64,000 nt of DNA from CAVWCQ01 sp963753545 (GTDB lineage: Bacteria; Chloroflexota; Anaerolineae; Aggregatilineales; Aggregatilineaceae), in the NCBI GenBank assembly GCA_963753545.1, contig CAVWCQ010000008.1, positions 3,658,001 to 3,722,000 of the forward strand, given 5' to 3'. The notes below the pieces were generated by a model. It was not told the DNA's origin and made no database searches. It worked only from the letters and a program-made list of their open reading frames with translations. The position numbers and the translations under genes were made by a program. Shown piece by piece: positions 8,094 to 18,080 of the stretch (the first letter of the stretch is position 1; every line of letters starts with the position of its first letter).

Positions 8094-9398
8094 ATGACAC
8101 GACACCTTTATCGAGTTCCAGGGCTAGTCATCATGGTAGCGCTGTTGATGTTCAACGGCACACCATCTGCACCCGTCCGCACCGTCTCTTCACAAGCCCC
8201 ATCATGCGAACAGGTGGTCACTGACGCCTATCAGGTAACAGAGCAGCTCTGCCAGAAAACGGGACGCAACGAAGCCTGTTACGGGCATATTTCGTTGAAT
8301 GCCACCCCTCAACCTCAAGTGGACAATTTCACCTTTGCAGCAGAAGGTGATATTGTCAATGTGGCAGACGTGCAAACCCTGCGTCTCAGTGCGATGGATC
8401 CTGTTACCAATACATGGGGCGTCGCCCTCTTGCGCTTCCAGGCCAATATTGCGAACGATCAGCCCAACAAAAACGCGACGCTGCTGCTCTTTGGCAATGT
8501 CGAGCTTGAGAGCCAGTTCAAGGCACCAACCAGCGCAATGGATGTGACCGTCACATCGAATGGCAATGTGAACATTCGACAAGAACCATCCACTTCGGCA
8601 ACGATCATCGGCTCTATCAAGGCTGGGGAAACGGCGACTGTGACAGGACGGCTGGAGGACAGCTCGTGGCTGCGCGTCCAGCTTCCAAACAGCCAGGTGT
8701 TTGGCTGGATTAGCCGCTCCCTGGTAGCGAATGCTGACGACAGTGATCTGGCAGGGCTGGACGTTGTCGCTTCTGCGCCACAGTACGGCCCCATGCAAGC
8801 CTTCTATTTTAGCAGCAACAACGATGGCGAAGTCTGCCCGGAAATGCCCGAGAGCGGTTTTGTCATTCAAACGCCCGAAGGGATAGCCGAAATCACCCTG
8901 TTGATTAATGAAGTCGATATCCAAATTGGCTCGACGGTCTATTTCCGTGCTGAGCCAGGGGGCGTCATGACGATCAGCGTGGTTGAAGGAATGGTTCACG
9001 TCAAGACCTTCGACCAGATGGTGAGAGTCCCGGCGGGAACTGAAGTCACAATTCCACTGGACGAGAATATGAAGCCAGCCGGGCCACCCAGCCAGCCATA
9101 CCCCTATGATCCGGCTGAAATGAACCTGCTGCCAATCGGCCTGCTGGAACGCCAGATTACCATCCATAAGCCTCTCACAGAAGACGAGATCACGACTATT
9201 TTGTCTTCGCCAGATGGTGAAGAGAGCGGTACACCTGCTGACTGCAACCCGGCTTCGGCCTCAAACTGCGGTGAAAACCCGCCCGGTCTCGAAAATAACC
9301 CCGGGTTGGACGGCAGCGTACCTCCTGGTCACGGCGGTCAACCGCCTGGGCAATCCAACAACCAGGGCGGCAGCCAGGGGGGTGGCAGTAACAAGTAA
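8094..9398 (+). CDS. Secreted protein with SH3b and FecR-like domains
   Basis: 434 residues. An N-terminal hydrophobic signal segment (about 8-22) suggests export. A bacterial SH3 domain lies at about 150-210, shown by VTVTSNGNVNIRQEPST, SIKAGETATVTGR and FGWISRSLV. Residues about 285-325 resemble a FecR-type jelly roll (GSTVYFRAEPGGVMTISVVEGMV). The C-terminal 60 residues are Gly/Asn/Pro/Gln-rich low complexity. Several cysteines occur in pairs, fitting an oxidised extracellular protein. SH3b domains usually bind the cell wall. The specific role is unknown. The kinase gene follows about 120 bases downstream. Confidence 0.75.
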   Translation: MTRHLYRVPGLVIMVALLMFNGTPSAPVRTVSSQAPSCEQVVTDAYQVTEQLCQKTGRNEACYGHISLNATPQPQVDNFTFAAEGDIVNVADVQTLRLSAMDPVTNTWGVALLRFQANIANDQPNKNATLLLFGNVELESQFKAPTSAMDVTVTSNGNVNIRQEPSTSATIIGSIKAGETATVTGRLEDSSWLRVQLPNSQVFGWISRSLVANADDSDLAGLDVVASAPQYGPMQAFYFSSNNDGEVCPEMPESGFVIQTPEGIAEITLLINEVDIQIGSTVYFRAEPGGVMTISVVEGMVHVKTFDQMVRVPAGTEVTIPLDENMKPAGPPSQPYPYDPAEMNLLPIGLLERQITIHKPLTEDEITTILSSPDGEESGTPADCNPASASNCGENPPGLENNPGLDGSVPPGHGGQPPGQSNNQGGSQGGGSNK

Positions 9399-9516
9399 CG
9401 GCAACGGCAAGAACAAATAACAAGATGGGCTAAATGGCCCTCTACACAACTTTCCTGTATTCTAGAAGCGCACCTGACCAACGGTGCGTTTCTGTTTAGG
9501 GTATAACGAGGGCACC

Positions 9517-12500
9517 ATGCAAACTCTGGACGGTAAGGTTATCCGGGGATACGAACTGCGGGAACTGATTGGCAAGGGAGGGTTTGCGGCTGTTTACCGC
9601 GCCTACCAACCGACCGTTGAGCGCGAAGTCGCCGTCAAGGTCATCCTGGCCAAGTATGCAAATGACCCCGAATTTGTGCGCCGTTTTGAAGCCGAAGCAC
9701 AACTCATCGCCCGCCTGGAACATCTCCACATTGTGCCGCTCTACGACTATTGGCGCGAACCCAACAACGCCTATCTGGTGATGCGCTGGCTGCGAGGCGG
9801 TAATCTTTTTACCTCCATCCAAAAAAACGGCTGTTGGGAGATTCAGGCTGCGGCTCAAATGTTGGAGCAGATTGCAGCAGCTCTGGCAGTAGCCCATCGT
9901 CATGGCATTATTCACCGTGATTTAACCCCAGCTAATATTCTTCTTGATGAAGAGAAAAATGCTTATCTGGCAGATTTTGGAATCGCCAAAGAAGCAGTCA
10001 GTGTTACACGGGAAGAGCGGTTATTCGGCTCGCCTGCTTATATGGCTCCTGAACAAATTAAAATTGAACCCATCACACCGCAAACAGACATTTATAGCCT
10101 TGGCATTGTTTTATACGAAACCCTGACCGGCAAAACCCCCTTCGATTCGAACAGTGTCACTGAATTGCTACAGAAACACCTGACCGACCCTATACCGCCT
10201 CTGCAAATTATCCGGCCCGATCTGCCGCATTCATTTAACCAGGTTATTATGCGGGCGACGGCCAAAAACCCTGTAGAGCGGTTTCCGGACACACTCAGCA
10301 TGGCTACTGCCTTCCGGCAGGCGATTCGTGGTACGGAAGACTTTGCTACCTCACGTGAGTCGCCCGCTCCTTCGCCCGTCGAATCCGAGGGGGGACCCTT
10401 TACGGCTCCACTTGATGACATCCATACGCTTATCCTGGGAGCAGCTTTAGAAGCAGTCAATCCCTATAAAGGCCTGCGCCCATTCGAAGAAGCGGATGCC
10501 ATGAACTTTTTCGGGCGTAATGATTTAATTCACCAGCTTTTGCAGCGAATGGCTGATGAAACATCCGGGCGGTTTGTGGCCGTTGTAGGCCCAAGCGGCA
10601 GCGGAAAATCAAGTGTTGTCAAAGCGGGTTTGATCCCGGCGATTCGCCACAATGGGCTGCCAAATTCGGAACGGTGGTTCGTGGCGCGCATGGTTCCGGG
10701 AGCGCACCCCTTCCAGGAACTTGAAAACGCGCTGCTAGGCGTTACTTTTGATTCATCCAGTTCACTGATCGACGCTCTTCAAAAGGATGAAAACGGATTA
10801 TTTGAAGTCGTGCGGCGTATTTTGCCCGCCGATCATACCGAACTTGTGCTGCTCATCGACCAGTTTGAAGAAATCTTCACTCTGGTTCACGATGAGGCCG
10901 AACGAGCGCTCTTTTTGCGAAGCCTGTTAGTCGCTGTCACGCGGCCCCGCAGCAGACTGCGTGTGATATTAACTCTGCGCGCCGACTTCTATGACCGCCC
11001 ACTGCTCTACTCTGGCTTCGGCGAATTGTTCCGCCAGCGCACTGAGGTCGTACTCCCCCTATCACCCGACGAACTTCAGGAAGCAATCGAAGGCCCTGCC
11101 AGTCGTGCCGGGCTGGAGCCAGAGCCAGGATTAATTGCCGCCATGATTGCAGACGTGACCGATCAGCCAGGCGCGCTGCCCCTGCTTCAGTTTGCGCTCA
11201 CTGAATTGTACGAACGGCGAGAAGGGCGCAAACTGACATTGCAGGCTTACCGCGCCAGCGGCGGTGTTTTGGGAGCGCTGGCACGTCGCGCTGAGGATCT
11301 CTATCGAGAAATGGATGACCCACAAAAGGATGCAGCCCGGCAGCTTTTTCTGCGCCTGATTCGTTTGGGAGACGGCACAGAAGATACTCGGCGGCGCGTC
11401 CGGTGGGCGGAACTGATCTCTATTGGCAGCAGTAAAGCGGTCATACAGACGGTCCTGGAACAACTCGGCAAATATCGCCTGTTAACCTTTGATCGCGATC
11501 CTCAAACTCGTGAGCCAACAGTCGAAATAGCCCATGAAGCACTGATCCGTGAATGGCAACTGCTTCGCGAATGGCTGAACGAAAATCGGGACGATCTGCG
11601 TGTCCAGCAGCGGCTGACGGTCTCGACCACAGAGTGGCTCAATACGGGGCGAGATGAGAGCTTTCTGGCGAGCGGGGCACGCCTGACCCAGTTTGAAGCC
11701 CTGATGACCGCAGGACGCATCGCTCTCAATGAAAATGAACAGGCTTACGTTCGAGCCAGCATCGCGAAACGCCGCCGCGCTGCCCGGCGCGTCAAGATGG
11801 CTGTCGCCACGCTCATTGTGGCAACGGTTGGCGCGCTGATCCTGGCGCTCTACGCCTTTGAGCAACAAAATCGGGCGCAAAAATCACAGCAGAAGGCAGT
11901 GCAAGAACGGGATCGCGCCGACTCGGAGTCCCGCATTTCACGCTCGCGTGAGTTAGCGGCAACGGCTCTCAACAACCAGGACCAGATCGATCTGTCACTG
12001 CTGCTCAGCCTGGAAGCCTTGAAAGTCAGCGATACGCTTGAAGCACGGCACAGCCTGTTCACAGCCCTTGAAAAGTCTCCCTATCTCGTCACTTTTTTAC
12101 GAGGACATACCGCTCCAGTGCGGACTGTCGCCTTCAGCCCTGATGGCCTTACGCTGGCCTCGGCAGGGCGTGATGGGACCATTCTTCTGTGGGACGTCGC
12201 GTCCCAGAACACGATTTTACCGCCGCTTATTGGACATACGGACGCGATCAACAGTCTGACGTTCAGCCCGGATGGAGAGATGCTGGCATCGGCCAGTGAT
12301 GACGGTACTGTTCGCCTATGGAATGTCAAAACAGGTGAACAGGAAGGTGAGCCTATTGGCGGACATACAGGAGCCGTGTGGAGTGTCGCGATCAGCTCGG
12401 ATGGAAAGATTATAGCGACGGGTGGAGAAGACGGGCTGATCCTGCTGCACGAAACGACCAGCGGCGAACTCATTGGCGCACCGCTAAGCGGGCATTCTGG

Positions 12501-14017
12501 CATTGTCTACAGCGTGGCGTTCAGCCCGGATGGACGGATGCTGGCGTCGGGCGGTGACGATTTCACGATCCGGTCTGTGGGATGTCGAAAGCGGAGAGGC
12601 CGTTGGCGATCCGCTGGAAGGACACTCTAACTGGGTGTGGCAAGTCGCGTTCAGCCCCGATGGTTCGCTGCTGGCATCGGGCAGCGCGGATAATACAGTC
12701 CGGTTATGGGACGTTGCCAGCCGCACTGAACTTAGCGAACTCAGCGGGCATACACGCTGGGTGCGGAGTGTGGCTTTCAGCCCGGATGGGCAAACGGTTA
12801 TTTCAGGCAGCGAAGATGGCACGGTGCGTTTGTGGGATGTCGCATCGGGCGCGCCCCTTCGCGAGCCGCTGATCGGGCACGGCAGCAAGGTCTGGAATGT
12901 CGCCTTCAGCCCTGACGGGCACACTCTGGCCTCGGCAGGCGAAGATACAACGGTCATTCTGTGGGATATAACATCTCCATTTCCACTTCAACAGCAGTTG
13001 GCAGGATACAGCGAGGCAGTATCCAGCGTGGCTTTCAGCCCTGACGGCACAATTGTCGCCGCGGCTGGCGGGCTTCAGGCCGGAGGCGGGCAAGACAACA
13101 CGGTACGCCTGTGGAACACCAAAACAGGTGAATCGATTGCCATCCTCAACGGACACACCGATACCGTCACGAGCGCGGTCTTCAGCCCCGATGGAAAAAC
13201 GTTGGTCTCCGCCGGAGCCGACTCTGCACTCATCTTTTGGGATGTTGAAACGGGAACACAGATCGCCAGTATTCCAGCAGCCCATACACAGCCGATCATG
13301 GCTCTCGCTTTCAGCCCTGATGGACGAATCGTTGCCAGTGGAGGCCAGGATAATCTCATTATCCTGTGGGACGCTCAAACCCATACCGAAATTGGACGGA
13401 TGGCCGATCCACAAAACTCCTGGGTACTCAGCCTCGCTTTCAGCCCCGACGGGCGGCTGCTTGCATCTGGCAACCAGAGCGCGATGATTCAACTGTGGGA
13501 TGTCGGTACGCAGCAGCCCGCTGGAGAATCGCTTAGCGGGCATGATAATGAAATCACCTGTCTGGTCTTCAGCCCCGACGGAAAAATCCTGGCATCAGGC
13601 AGCCGGGACTGGACGATCCGGCTGTGGAATGTAGCAACCCACCAATCGATCCGGCAGTTGAGCGGCCACACACACTGGGTACTCAGCCTTGCTTTCAGTC
13701 CGGATGGGCGTGTTCTGGCGTCGGGCAGCCGCGATAAAACGATCATTCTGTGGGACGTAGCGACCAGCCGAGCTATTGGCCTGCCCATTCGCGGACAGAA
13801 CGGCTGGATCACGGGTGTTGCGTTCAACCCGGACGGGACTCTGTTGGCAAGCGCCAGCACGGATACGACGGTTAACCTGTGGGATATCAGCCTTCAGGAG
13901 TCGCAGAAGCACGCCTGTAGGCTGGCGAACCGCAGCCTGAGCAGCGAAGAGTGGAAGCGTTATTTTGGCAACAGCCCTTACAGCGAAACATGCCCAGGGT
14001 TGCCAACCAGCGGATGA
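9517..14017 (+). CDS. Giant Ser/Thr kinase - STAND ATPase - TM - 14x WD40 protein (one frameshift)
   Basis: About 1,499 residues once one base is removed. Hanks-type kinase at about 12-270: Lys41 in AVKVI, HRDLTPAN at 133-140, DFG at 153-155. STAND (nSTAND1) ATPase at about 315-720: Walker A GPSGSGKSS, Walker B LVLLIDQFEE. One membrane helix at about 760-781. From about 858, fourteen WD40 repeats (FSPDG...LWDV), i.e. two seven-bladed propellers. The frame breaks in blade 4: at 12571-12574 CGGTCTG should read CGTCTG (R-L-W), an extra G at 12572-12573. The ATG at 9517 has a CGAGGG ribosome site. The usual Lys of HRDLKPEN is Thr. Such proteins are large sensor-kinases typical of Chloroflexi, cyanobacteria and actinobacteria. 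Confidence 0.9.
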
Positions 14018-14058
14018 TAATGAGATTATCTGATTATAGCTCCGCAACAGGCTGACGC

Positions 14059-14088
14059 TTGACCCAGCGGTGGTCCATGCGTTATACT
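14059..14088 (+). promoter_or_regulatory. Promoter of the rpmH operon
   Basis: TTGACC at 14059-14064 and TATACT at 14083-14088 are separated by 18 bases. The start would be near 14095, leaving a leader of about 100 bases before rpmH. Confidence 0.6.
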
Positions 14089-14158
14089 TGCCCTCCGTCA
14101 AACGGCAGGATAATTAACCTGAAAACCTGTTTAGCGTTGCGTTTTCTCAGCTCGAACC

Positions 14159-14179
14159 CGCGCCCTGTGCGCGTTTTTT
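14159..14179 (+). terminator. Attenuator-like hairpin in the rpmH leader
   Basis: CGCGC (14159-14163) and GCGCG (14169-14173) form a short stem with a five-base loop, followed directly by six T. It lies 15 bases before the rpmH start codon, inside the transcript from the 14059 promoter. It could reduce read-through into the operon. The stem is only 5 bp, so it may be weak. Confidence 0.4.
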
Positions 14180-14193
14180 GAAAGAGGTTAAAA

Positions 14194-14370
14194 ATGCCAA
14201 AACGTACCTACCAACCCAAGAAGCGCCGTCGTGTTCGCGTTCATGGCTTTCGCCAGCGCATGAGCACTCGCAACGGACGTAAGGTGCTCAAGGCCCGCCG
14301 TGCTCGTGGCCGTGCGGTTCTGACACCCAAGATGAACAACCACGTCAAGAAAATCAACTGGAATAGCTAA
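14194..14370 (+). CDS. rpmH: 50S ribosomal protein L34
   Basis: 58 codons beginning MPKRTYQPKKRRRVRVHGFR and continuing with QRMSTRNGRKVLKARRARGR, the L34 signature. It is a structural protein of the large ribosomal subunit. The protein has about 12 residues beyond the usual end (after VLTPK), a C-terminal tail not present in typical 44-47-residue L34. The ribosome site is AAAGAGG. It heads the conserved rpmH-rnpA-yidD-yidC-khpB cluster. Confidence 0.95.
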   Translation: MPKRTYQPKKRRRVRVHGFRQRMSTRNGRKVLKARRARGRAVLTPKMNNHVKKINWNS

Positions 14371-14390
14371 ACTGCTTGTGATCTGCCGCG

Positions 14391-14745
14391 ATGCAGCGCT
14401 ATCTACGTCTCCGCAGCCAAGCAAGATTTTGTCCGTATGCGGAAGACTGGCCGTGCGTGGCGGCATCCGTTTTTGATCCTGAGCGTGGCTCCCAATGGTT
14501 TGGCCCACAACCGTTATGGGTTTGTGACCAGTAAAGCGTTGGGAACGGCTGTCGTGCGCAATCGAGTCCGGCGGATGCTGCGAGAAGTTGTGCGCCGTGC
14601 CGATCCGCAATTAACACCCGGACACGATATGGTTTTTATCGCACGGGGGCCGATTGCTGAGCAGCCTTACGAAGCAGTTAGCGAAGCGGTGGTGACAACG
14701 ATGCAGCAGGCCGGGCTGTGGTCCCCACCGGGAGAAACGACGTGA
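14391..14745 (+). CDS. rnpA: Ribonuclease P protein component (one frameshift)
   Basis: About 117 residues after correction. RnpA is the protein cofactor that helps the RNase P RNA process tRNA 5' ends. The N-terminus LRLRSQARF is in one frame and the rest (VRMRKTGRAWRHP, then RYGFVTSKALGTAVVRNRVRRMLRE, the RNR signature) is in the next. Removing one T from the TTTT run at 14427-14430 joins them exactly. An essential gene is unlikely to be truly broken, so a base-calling error is probable. It starts 20 bases after rpmH, and its TGA overlaps the yidD GTG. Confidence 0.88.
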
Positions 14746-14952
14746 AACATATCGGATTAGCCCTGATTTCGGCTCTATCAGCTCACCTTGTCCCGCCTGA
14801 TGCCGCCGTCCTGCCGTTACGAGCCAAGCTGCTCGCACTATACGTACGAGGCGGTGCAGAAGTACGGGTTATTCAAGGGGAGCTGGTTGGGTTTGCGGCG
14901 GATTGCCCGCTGCCATCCTCTAAGCCCAGGCGGATACGATCCCGTGCCATAG
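14742..14952 (+). CDS. yidD: Membrane protein insertion efficiency factor YidD (one frameshift)
   Basis: 69 residues after correction. YidD is a small membrane-associated protein that assists YidC insertion. Removing one T from the TTT at 14767-14769 gives a continuous protein with the family signature: a C-R-Y-E-P-S-C-S-H-Y segment, then RCHPLSPGGYDPVP at the end, all conserved. Its GTG start (14742) overlaps the rnpA stop (14743-14745), the usual coupling. Without the correction only a meaningless longer frame is seen here. Confidence 0.9.
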
Positions 14953-14973
14953 ACAGTCCTTTAAGGAGTAGAT

Positions 14974-16161
14974 TTGAGCATTTCTCGCGTTTTTCATGCA
15001 CCATCCCGCTTAACCGTCTTCAGCCTGCTCATCGTTCTGGCTGTTTTACTGTCTGCTTGCAGTGGCGGCGGCCAGGTTGACTGGCCCGGCATCAGCATCA
15101 ACAGCAAAGACGGAAAACCCGGAGACACCATTTACGTCACAACCAACAAGCAAGTTGTTGCCGTGAATGCCACGACAGGGGATCGCCTGTGGAAGTATTC
15201 CAAGGATAAGGTCGATTTTTATGCCGTGCCGCTTGTTGCCGACGATGGAACGGTCTATGTAGGCGATTATAAGGGACGGATGCATGCAATCGGTTCCGAT
15301 GGCAAGGGCCTGTGGATCTATGCGCCTGATATCGAAAAGCTGATCGGACCGCTTTCTCTCAAATCTGCTGACCGCGTGTTGAGCGGCGCTACCTATGACG
15401 CTGATCGGATTTACTTTGGCCTGGGCAGCAGCAACGTGGTAGCAGTATCGCGCTCGACTGGGGAAGAAGATTGGGTCTTTGAGACCAATCATGGTGTCTG
15501 GTCGGCTCCACTGCTCATCCCAGCTAATCCCGATGATGAAAACAGCCGCGCCGTTCTCTACGTGACCTCCCTGGATCATCACCTGTATGCGCTTAACCCA
15601 GCGAATGGCGATAGGCTGTGGGATAAAGACCTGGATGGAGCAGCGCCGGGCAGCCCGGTCTACGATGCCGAACACAACCGCATCTACGTGGGGACCTTCC
15701 TTTCCGAAATGGTAGCCGTTGATCTGAATACGCATGATATTGTTGACCGCTTCTCTACTCATGACTGGATATGGGGCGGCCCTGTTCTAAAAGATGGCGT
15801 GCTGTATTTTGGAGACCTGGATGGATATCTCTATGCTGTGCGCGCAACCGATGCCGGTTTCGAGAAAATCTGGGAAGAACACGTAGCAGACAAGGCTATA
15901 CGGGCAACTCCACTGCTGGTTGATGATCTGGTTATCGTCGGCTCGGAAGATCGGCATGTGTATGCAGTATCCCAGGAAAATGGGACATCGCGCTGGGATG
16001 AAAAGACGAAAGGCCCAGTCTTGAGCGAGATGGTGCTCGTTCAGGGAAATTCTGAAGACGCCCAGGCAGAGAATTTGATTGTCGTCGGTACGACCAACAA
16101 AGATCAGGTATTGGTGGCCTACAGCAGCAGTACGGGCGATAAACGTTGGACGTATAACTGA
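14974..16161 (+). CDS. PQQ-repeat beta-propeller lipoprotein (BamB-like)
   Basis: 395 residues. The signal peptide ends in a lipobox LLSACSG (Cys at about 29), so it should be a lipid-anchored extracytoplasmic protein. The body is a propeller of PQQ-like blades: GDRLWKYSKDKVDFYAVPLV, GTVYVGDYKGRMHAIGSDGK, LYALNPANGDRLWDKDLDG, VYAVSQENGTSRW. BamB-type propellers are scaffolds for membrane assembly. It starts with TTG preceded by AAGGAG. It sits between yidD and yidC, where no gene is expected, and all genes are co-directional with short gaps, so it may act with the insertase. That role is inference. Confidence 0.85.
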   Translation: MSISRVFHAPSRLTVFSLLIVLAVLLSACSGGGQVDWPGISINSKDGKPGDTIYVTTNKQVVAVNATTGDRLWKYSKDKVDFYAVPLVADDGTVYVGDYKGRMHAIGSDGKGLWIYAPDIEKLIGPLSLKSADRVLSGATYDADRIYFGLGSSNVVAVSRSTGEEDWVFETNHGVWSAPLLIPANPDDENSRAVLYVTSLDHHLYALNPANGDRLWDKDLDGAAPGSPVYDAEHNRIYVGTFLSEMVAVDLNTHDIVDRFSTHDWIWGGPVLKDGVLYFGDLDGYLYAVRATDAGFEKIWEEHVADKAIRATPLLVDDLVIVGSEDRHVYAVSQENGTSRWDEKTKGPVLSEMVLVQGNSEDAQAENLIVVGTTNKDQVLVAYSSSTGDKRWTYN

Positions 16162-16198
16162 TCTCGTTGGCTAGACCAGGAGTAAAAGGCGCCTTCTC

Positions 16199-17101
16199 AT
16201 GTTAGATATCATCATCAACCCTTTCATTACCATCCTGCTGTTCCTGTATAAAATACTGGGCGGGAATGTCGTCCTGGCGATTGTGGTCTTCACGATCCTC
16301 GTCCGGCTGGCAACCTATCCGCTCACGATGAAGCAGCAGCGCTCAGCAAAAGCGATGCAGGCCGTCGGGCCTGAACTGAAGAAGATTCAAGAGAAATACA
16401 AGAATGATAAAGAAAAAGCAGCTCAGGCACAGTGGGCGCTTTATCGAGAATACGGCGTAAATCCCCTGGCGGGATGCCTCCCGTTAATCGTCCAACTCCC
16501 GATTCTGATGGGACTTTACCGCGCCATCGTCAATACGCTGGCGGCAACGCCTATGCAGCTTCTCGACCTGTCGCAGCGGCTGTGGGTGCCCAGCCTGGCT
16601 GATCAAGTCCCGCTTCATAATAAATTTTTGTGGCTTAATCTGGCTACGCCCGATCCTCTGTACATTTTGCCGATCCTGGTCGTCGCAACCACCTGGCTCC
16701 AGCAAAAACTGCTGATGCCACCCACTCCCGCTCCCAAACCCGGCGAAAAACCGGATCAGGCCGCCATGATGTCTCGTCAGATGGCAGTCATCATGCCATT
16801 GATGTTTGGCATTTTTGCCCTGTCGTTTGCTTCTGGCCTGTCAATTTACTTCATCGGTTCCAACCTGATCGGTATCGGCCAATACGCGATGATGGGCCGC
16901 ATCGACTTTAAGCAGATGTCTGGTCGTGCGCCCGAAGAAGCAGCGCTGAATGGGAACGACAAGCCCAAGCGCGGCGTCGCAGATTTGGACAGCGAAGAAG
17001 AAAAACCGAAGCGCTCGGTTGAGCCTATCAAGCCAAAACGTACTGGAATCAGTGACAGTCGATCCACCCGTACCAGGGCCAAAAGCAGTAAATCCCGATA
17101 A
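16199..17101 (+). CDS. yidC: Membrane protein insertase YidC/OxaA
   Basis: 300 residues, Gram-positive/OxaA length without the large periplasmic domain of proteobacterial YidC. It inserts membrane proteins alone or with SecYEG. Seen: NVVLAIVVFTILVRLATYPL, the KKIQEKYKNDKEK hairpin in the first cytosolic loop, NPLAGCLPLIVQLPILMGLY, and the later membrane segments with FGIFALSFASGLSIYFIGSNL. The positively charged C-terminal tail (KPKR-rich) resembles ribosome-binding tails of OxaA homologues. Confidence 0.95.
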   Translation: MLDIIINPFITILLFLYKILGGNVVLAIVVFTILVRLATYPLTMKQQRSAKAMQAVGPELKKIQEKYKNDKEKAAQAQWALYREYGVNPLAGCLPLIVQLPILMGLYRAIVNTLAATPMQLLDLSQRLWVPSLADQVPLHNKFLWLNLATPDPLYILPILVVATTWLQQKLLMPPTPAPKPGEKPDQAAMMSRQMAVIMPLMFGIFALSFASGLSIYFIGSNLIGIGQYAMMGRIDFKQMSGRAPEEAALNGNDKPKRGVADLDSEEEKPKRSVEPIKPKRTGISDSRSTRTRAKSSKSR

Positions 17102-17128
17102 TTTGTCACCTTTTCAGAGGCATTGACT

Positions 17129-17908
17129 ATGAGCGAAACACGGTCTGTGGAAACTACTGCTCCTGATATCGAAACAGCGATTGAACTCGGCCTGGAACAG
17201 CTTCGAGTGACGCGAGAGAGTGTCATTGTTGAAGTCCTCGAAGAACCCAGCCGGGGGTTGCTGGGGATCGGCGCTCGGCAGGCGCGTGTCCGGTTGAGCA
17301 CGGCAGCAATGCCCCGCCCCGAGCCTAAACCCGTCCAGGTGGCCCCGGCTCCCAAACCACTTGTGGAAGACGAATACGAAGAAGGGTTGAGCGCGGTCGG
17401 ACTGTCTGATGCTACCCCCGTCAGCGAGAGCGATCTCGATGATGATGCGCGCATCGGACTGGCAACGCTGGAAGAACTGCTGGCGAAAATGGGGATCCAT
17501 GCGGAAGTAGAAGTCTACCATGCCTCGGCTATGCACGATGAAGACGCCCCCTGGATTCTCCAAATCAAGGGGCGTGACCTGGGCATGCTGATTGGGCGGC
17601 GCGGCGAAACGCTGGCTTCTTTGCAGTACATTACACGTTTGATTGCCAGCCGAGAATTGCAGCGGCGCGCCAATATTGTCCTGGATGTAGAGGGTTACAA
17701 AACCCGCCGCGAACAGATGCTACAAAAACTGGCTATTCGCATGGCTGAACAGGCCGTGCAACTCGGTCGTACCGTCGCAATGGAACCGATGCCCCCCTAC
17801 GAGCGGCGTATTATCCATCTGGCTCTGCGCGATAATCCTCAGGTTTCGACTCAAAGTGTGGGCGAAGGGGAACACCGCAAAGTCACTATTGTTCCTCGCC
17901 GCCGTTAA
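17129..17908 (+). CDS. khpB: RNA-binding protein KhpB (Jag)
   Basis: About 259 residues from the ATG at 17129 (AGAGG ribosome site 8 bases upstream; a TTG at 17123 is less likely). Domains in order: Jag_N (about 8-55, RGLLGIGARQARVR), an acidic linker, KH (about 140-195, LIGRRGETLASLQYI), R3H (about 205-259, PMPPYERRIIHLALRDN). It binds RNA and, in Firmicutes, affects cell elongation and division. It is the last gene of the rpmH cluster, and a terminator follows. Confidence 0.92.
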   Translation: MSETRSVETTAPDIETAIELGLEQLRVTRESVIVEVLEEPSRGLLGIGARQARVRLSTAAMPRPEPKPVQVAPAPKPLVEDEYEEGLSAVGLSDATPVSESDLDDDARIGLATLEELLAKMGIHAEVEVYHASAMHDEDAPWILQIKGRDLGMLIGRRGETLASLQYITRLIASRELQRRANIVLDVEGYKTRREQMLQKLAIRMAEQAVQLGRTVAMEPMPPYERRIIHLALRDNPQVSTQSVGEGEHRKVTIVPRRR

Positions 17909-17919
17909 ACTTATCAAGC

Positions 17920-17957
17920 AGTGCCGCGCGATTTCCTCTACGCGGCACTTTCTTATT
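17920..17957 (+). terminator. Intrinsic terminator of the rpmH-khpB operon
   Basis: AGTGCCGCG (17920-17928) pairs with CGCGGCACT (17941-17949), nine bp, followed by a T-rich tract TTCTTATTT. Confidence 0.8.
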
Positions 17958-18080
17958 TGATGCTACCGGGGGAGATTCCCCTCATACCCCATTATCGTTT
18001 CGATACGCAAGTCATTTTGCGTATACCGCTCCAATGAGAACGCGAGATGTTTTTACCTCACTATGACGGAAGAGCGCCTG

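Noticed and set aside
12503..14017. Separate WD40 gene
   Set aside because: The seam with the upstream frame falls inside one WD40 blade and one extra G explains it.
14018..14193. Replication origin next to rpmH
   Set aside because: No dnaA gene and no cluster of TTATCCACA-like boxes; a promoter and leader explain the region.
14718..15080. A 120-residue frame across yidD and the start of the lipoprotein
   Set aside because: It does not resemble any family. One base removed at 14767-14769 gives a perfect YidD instead.
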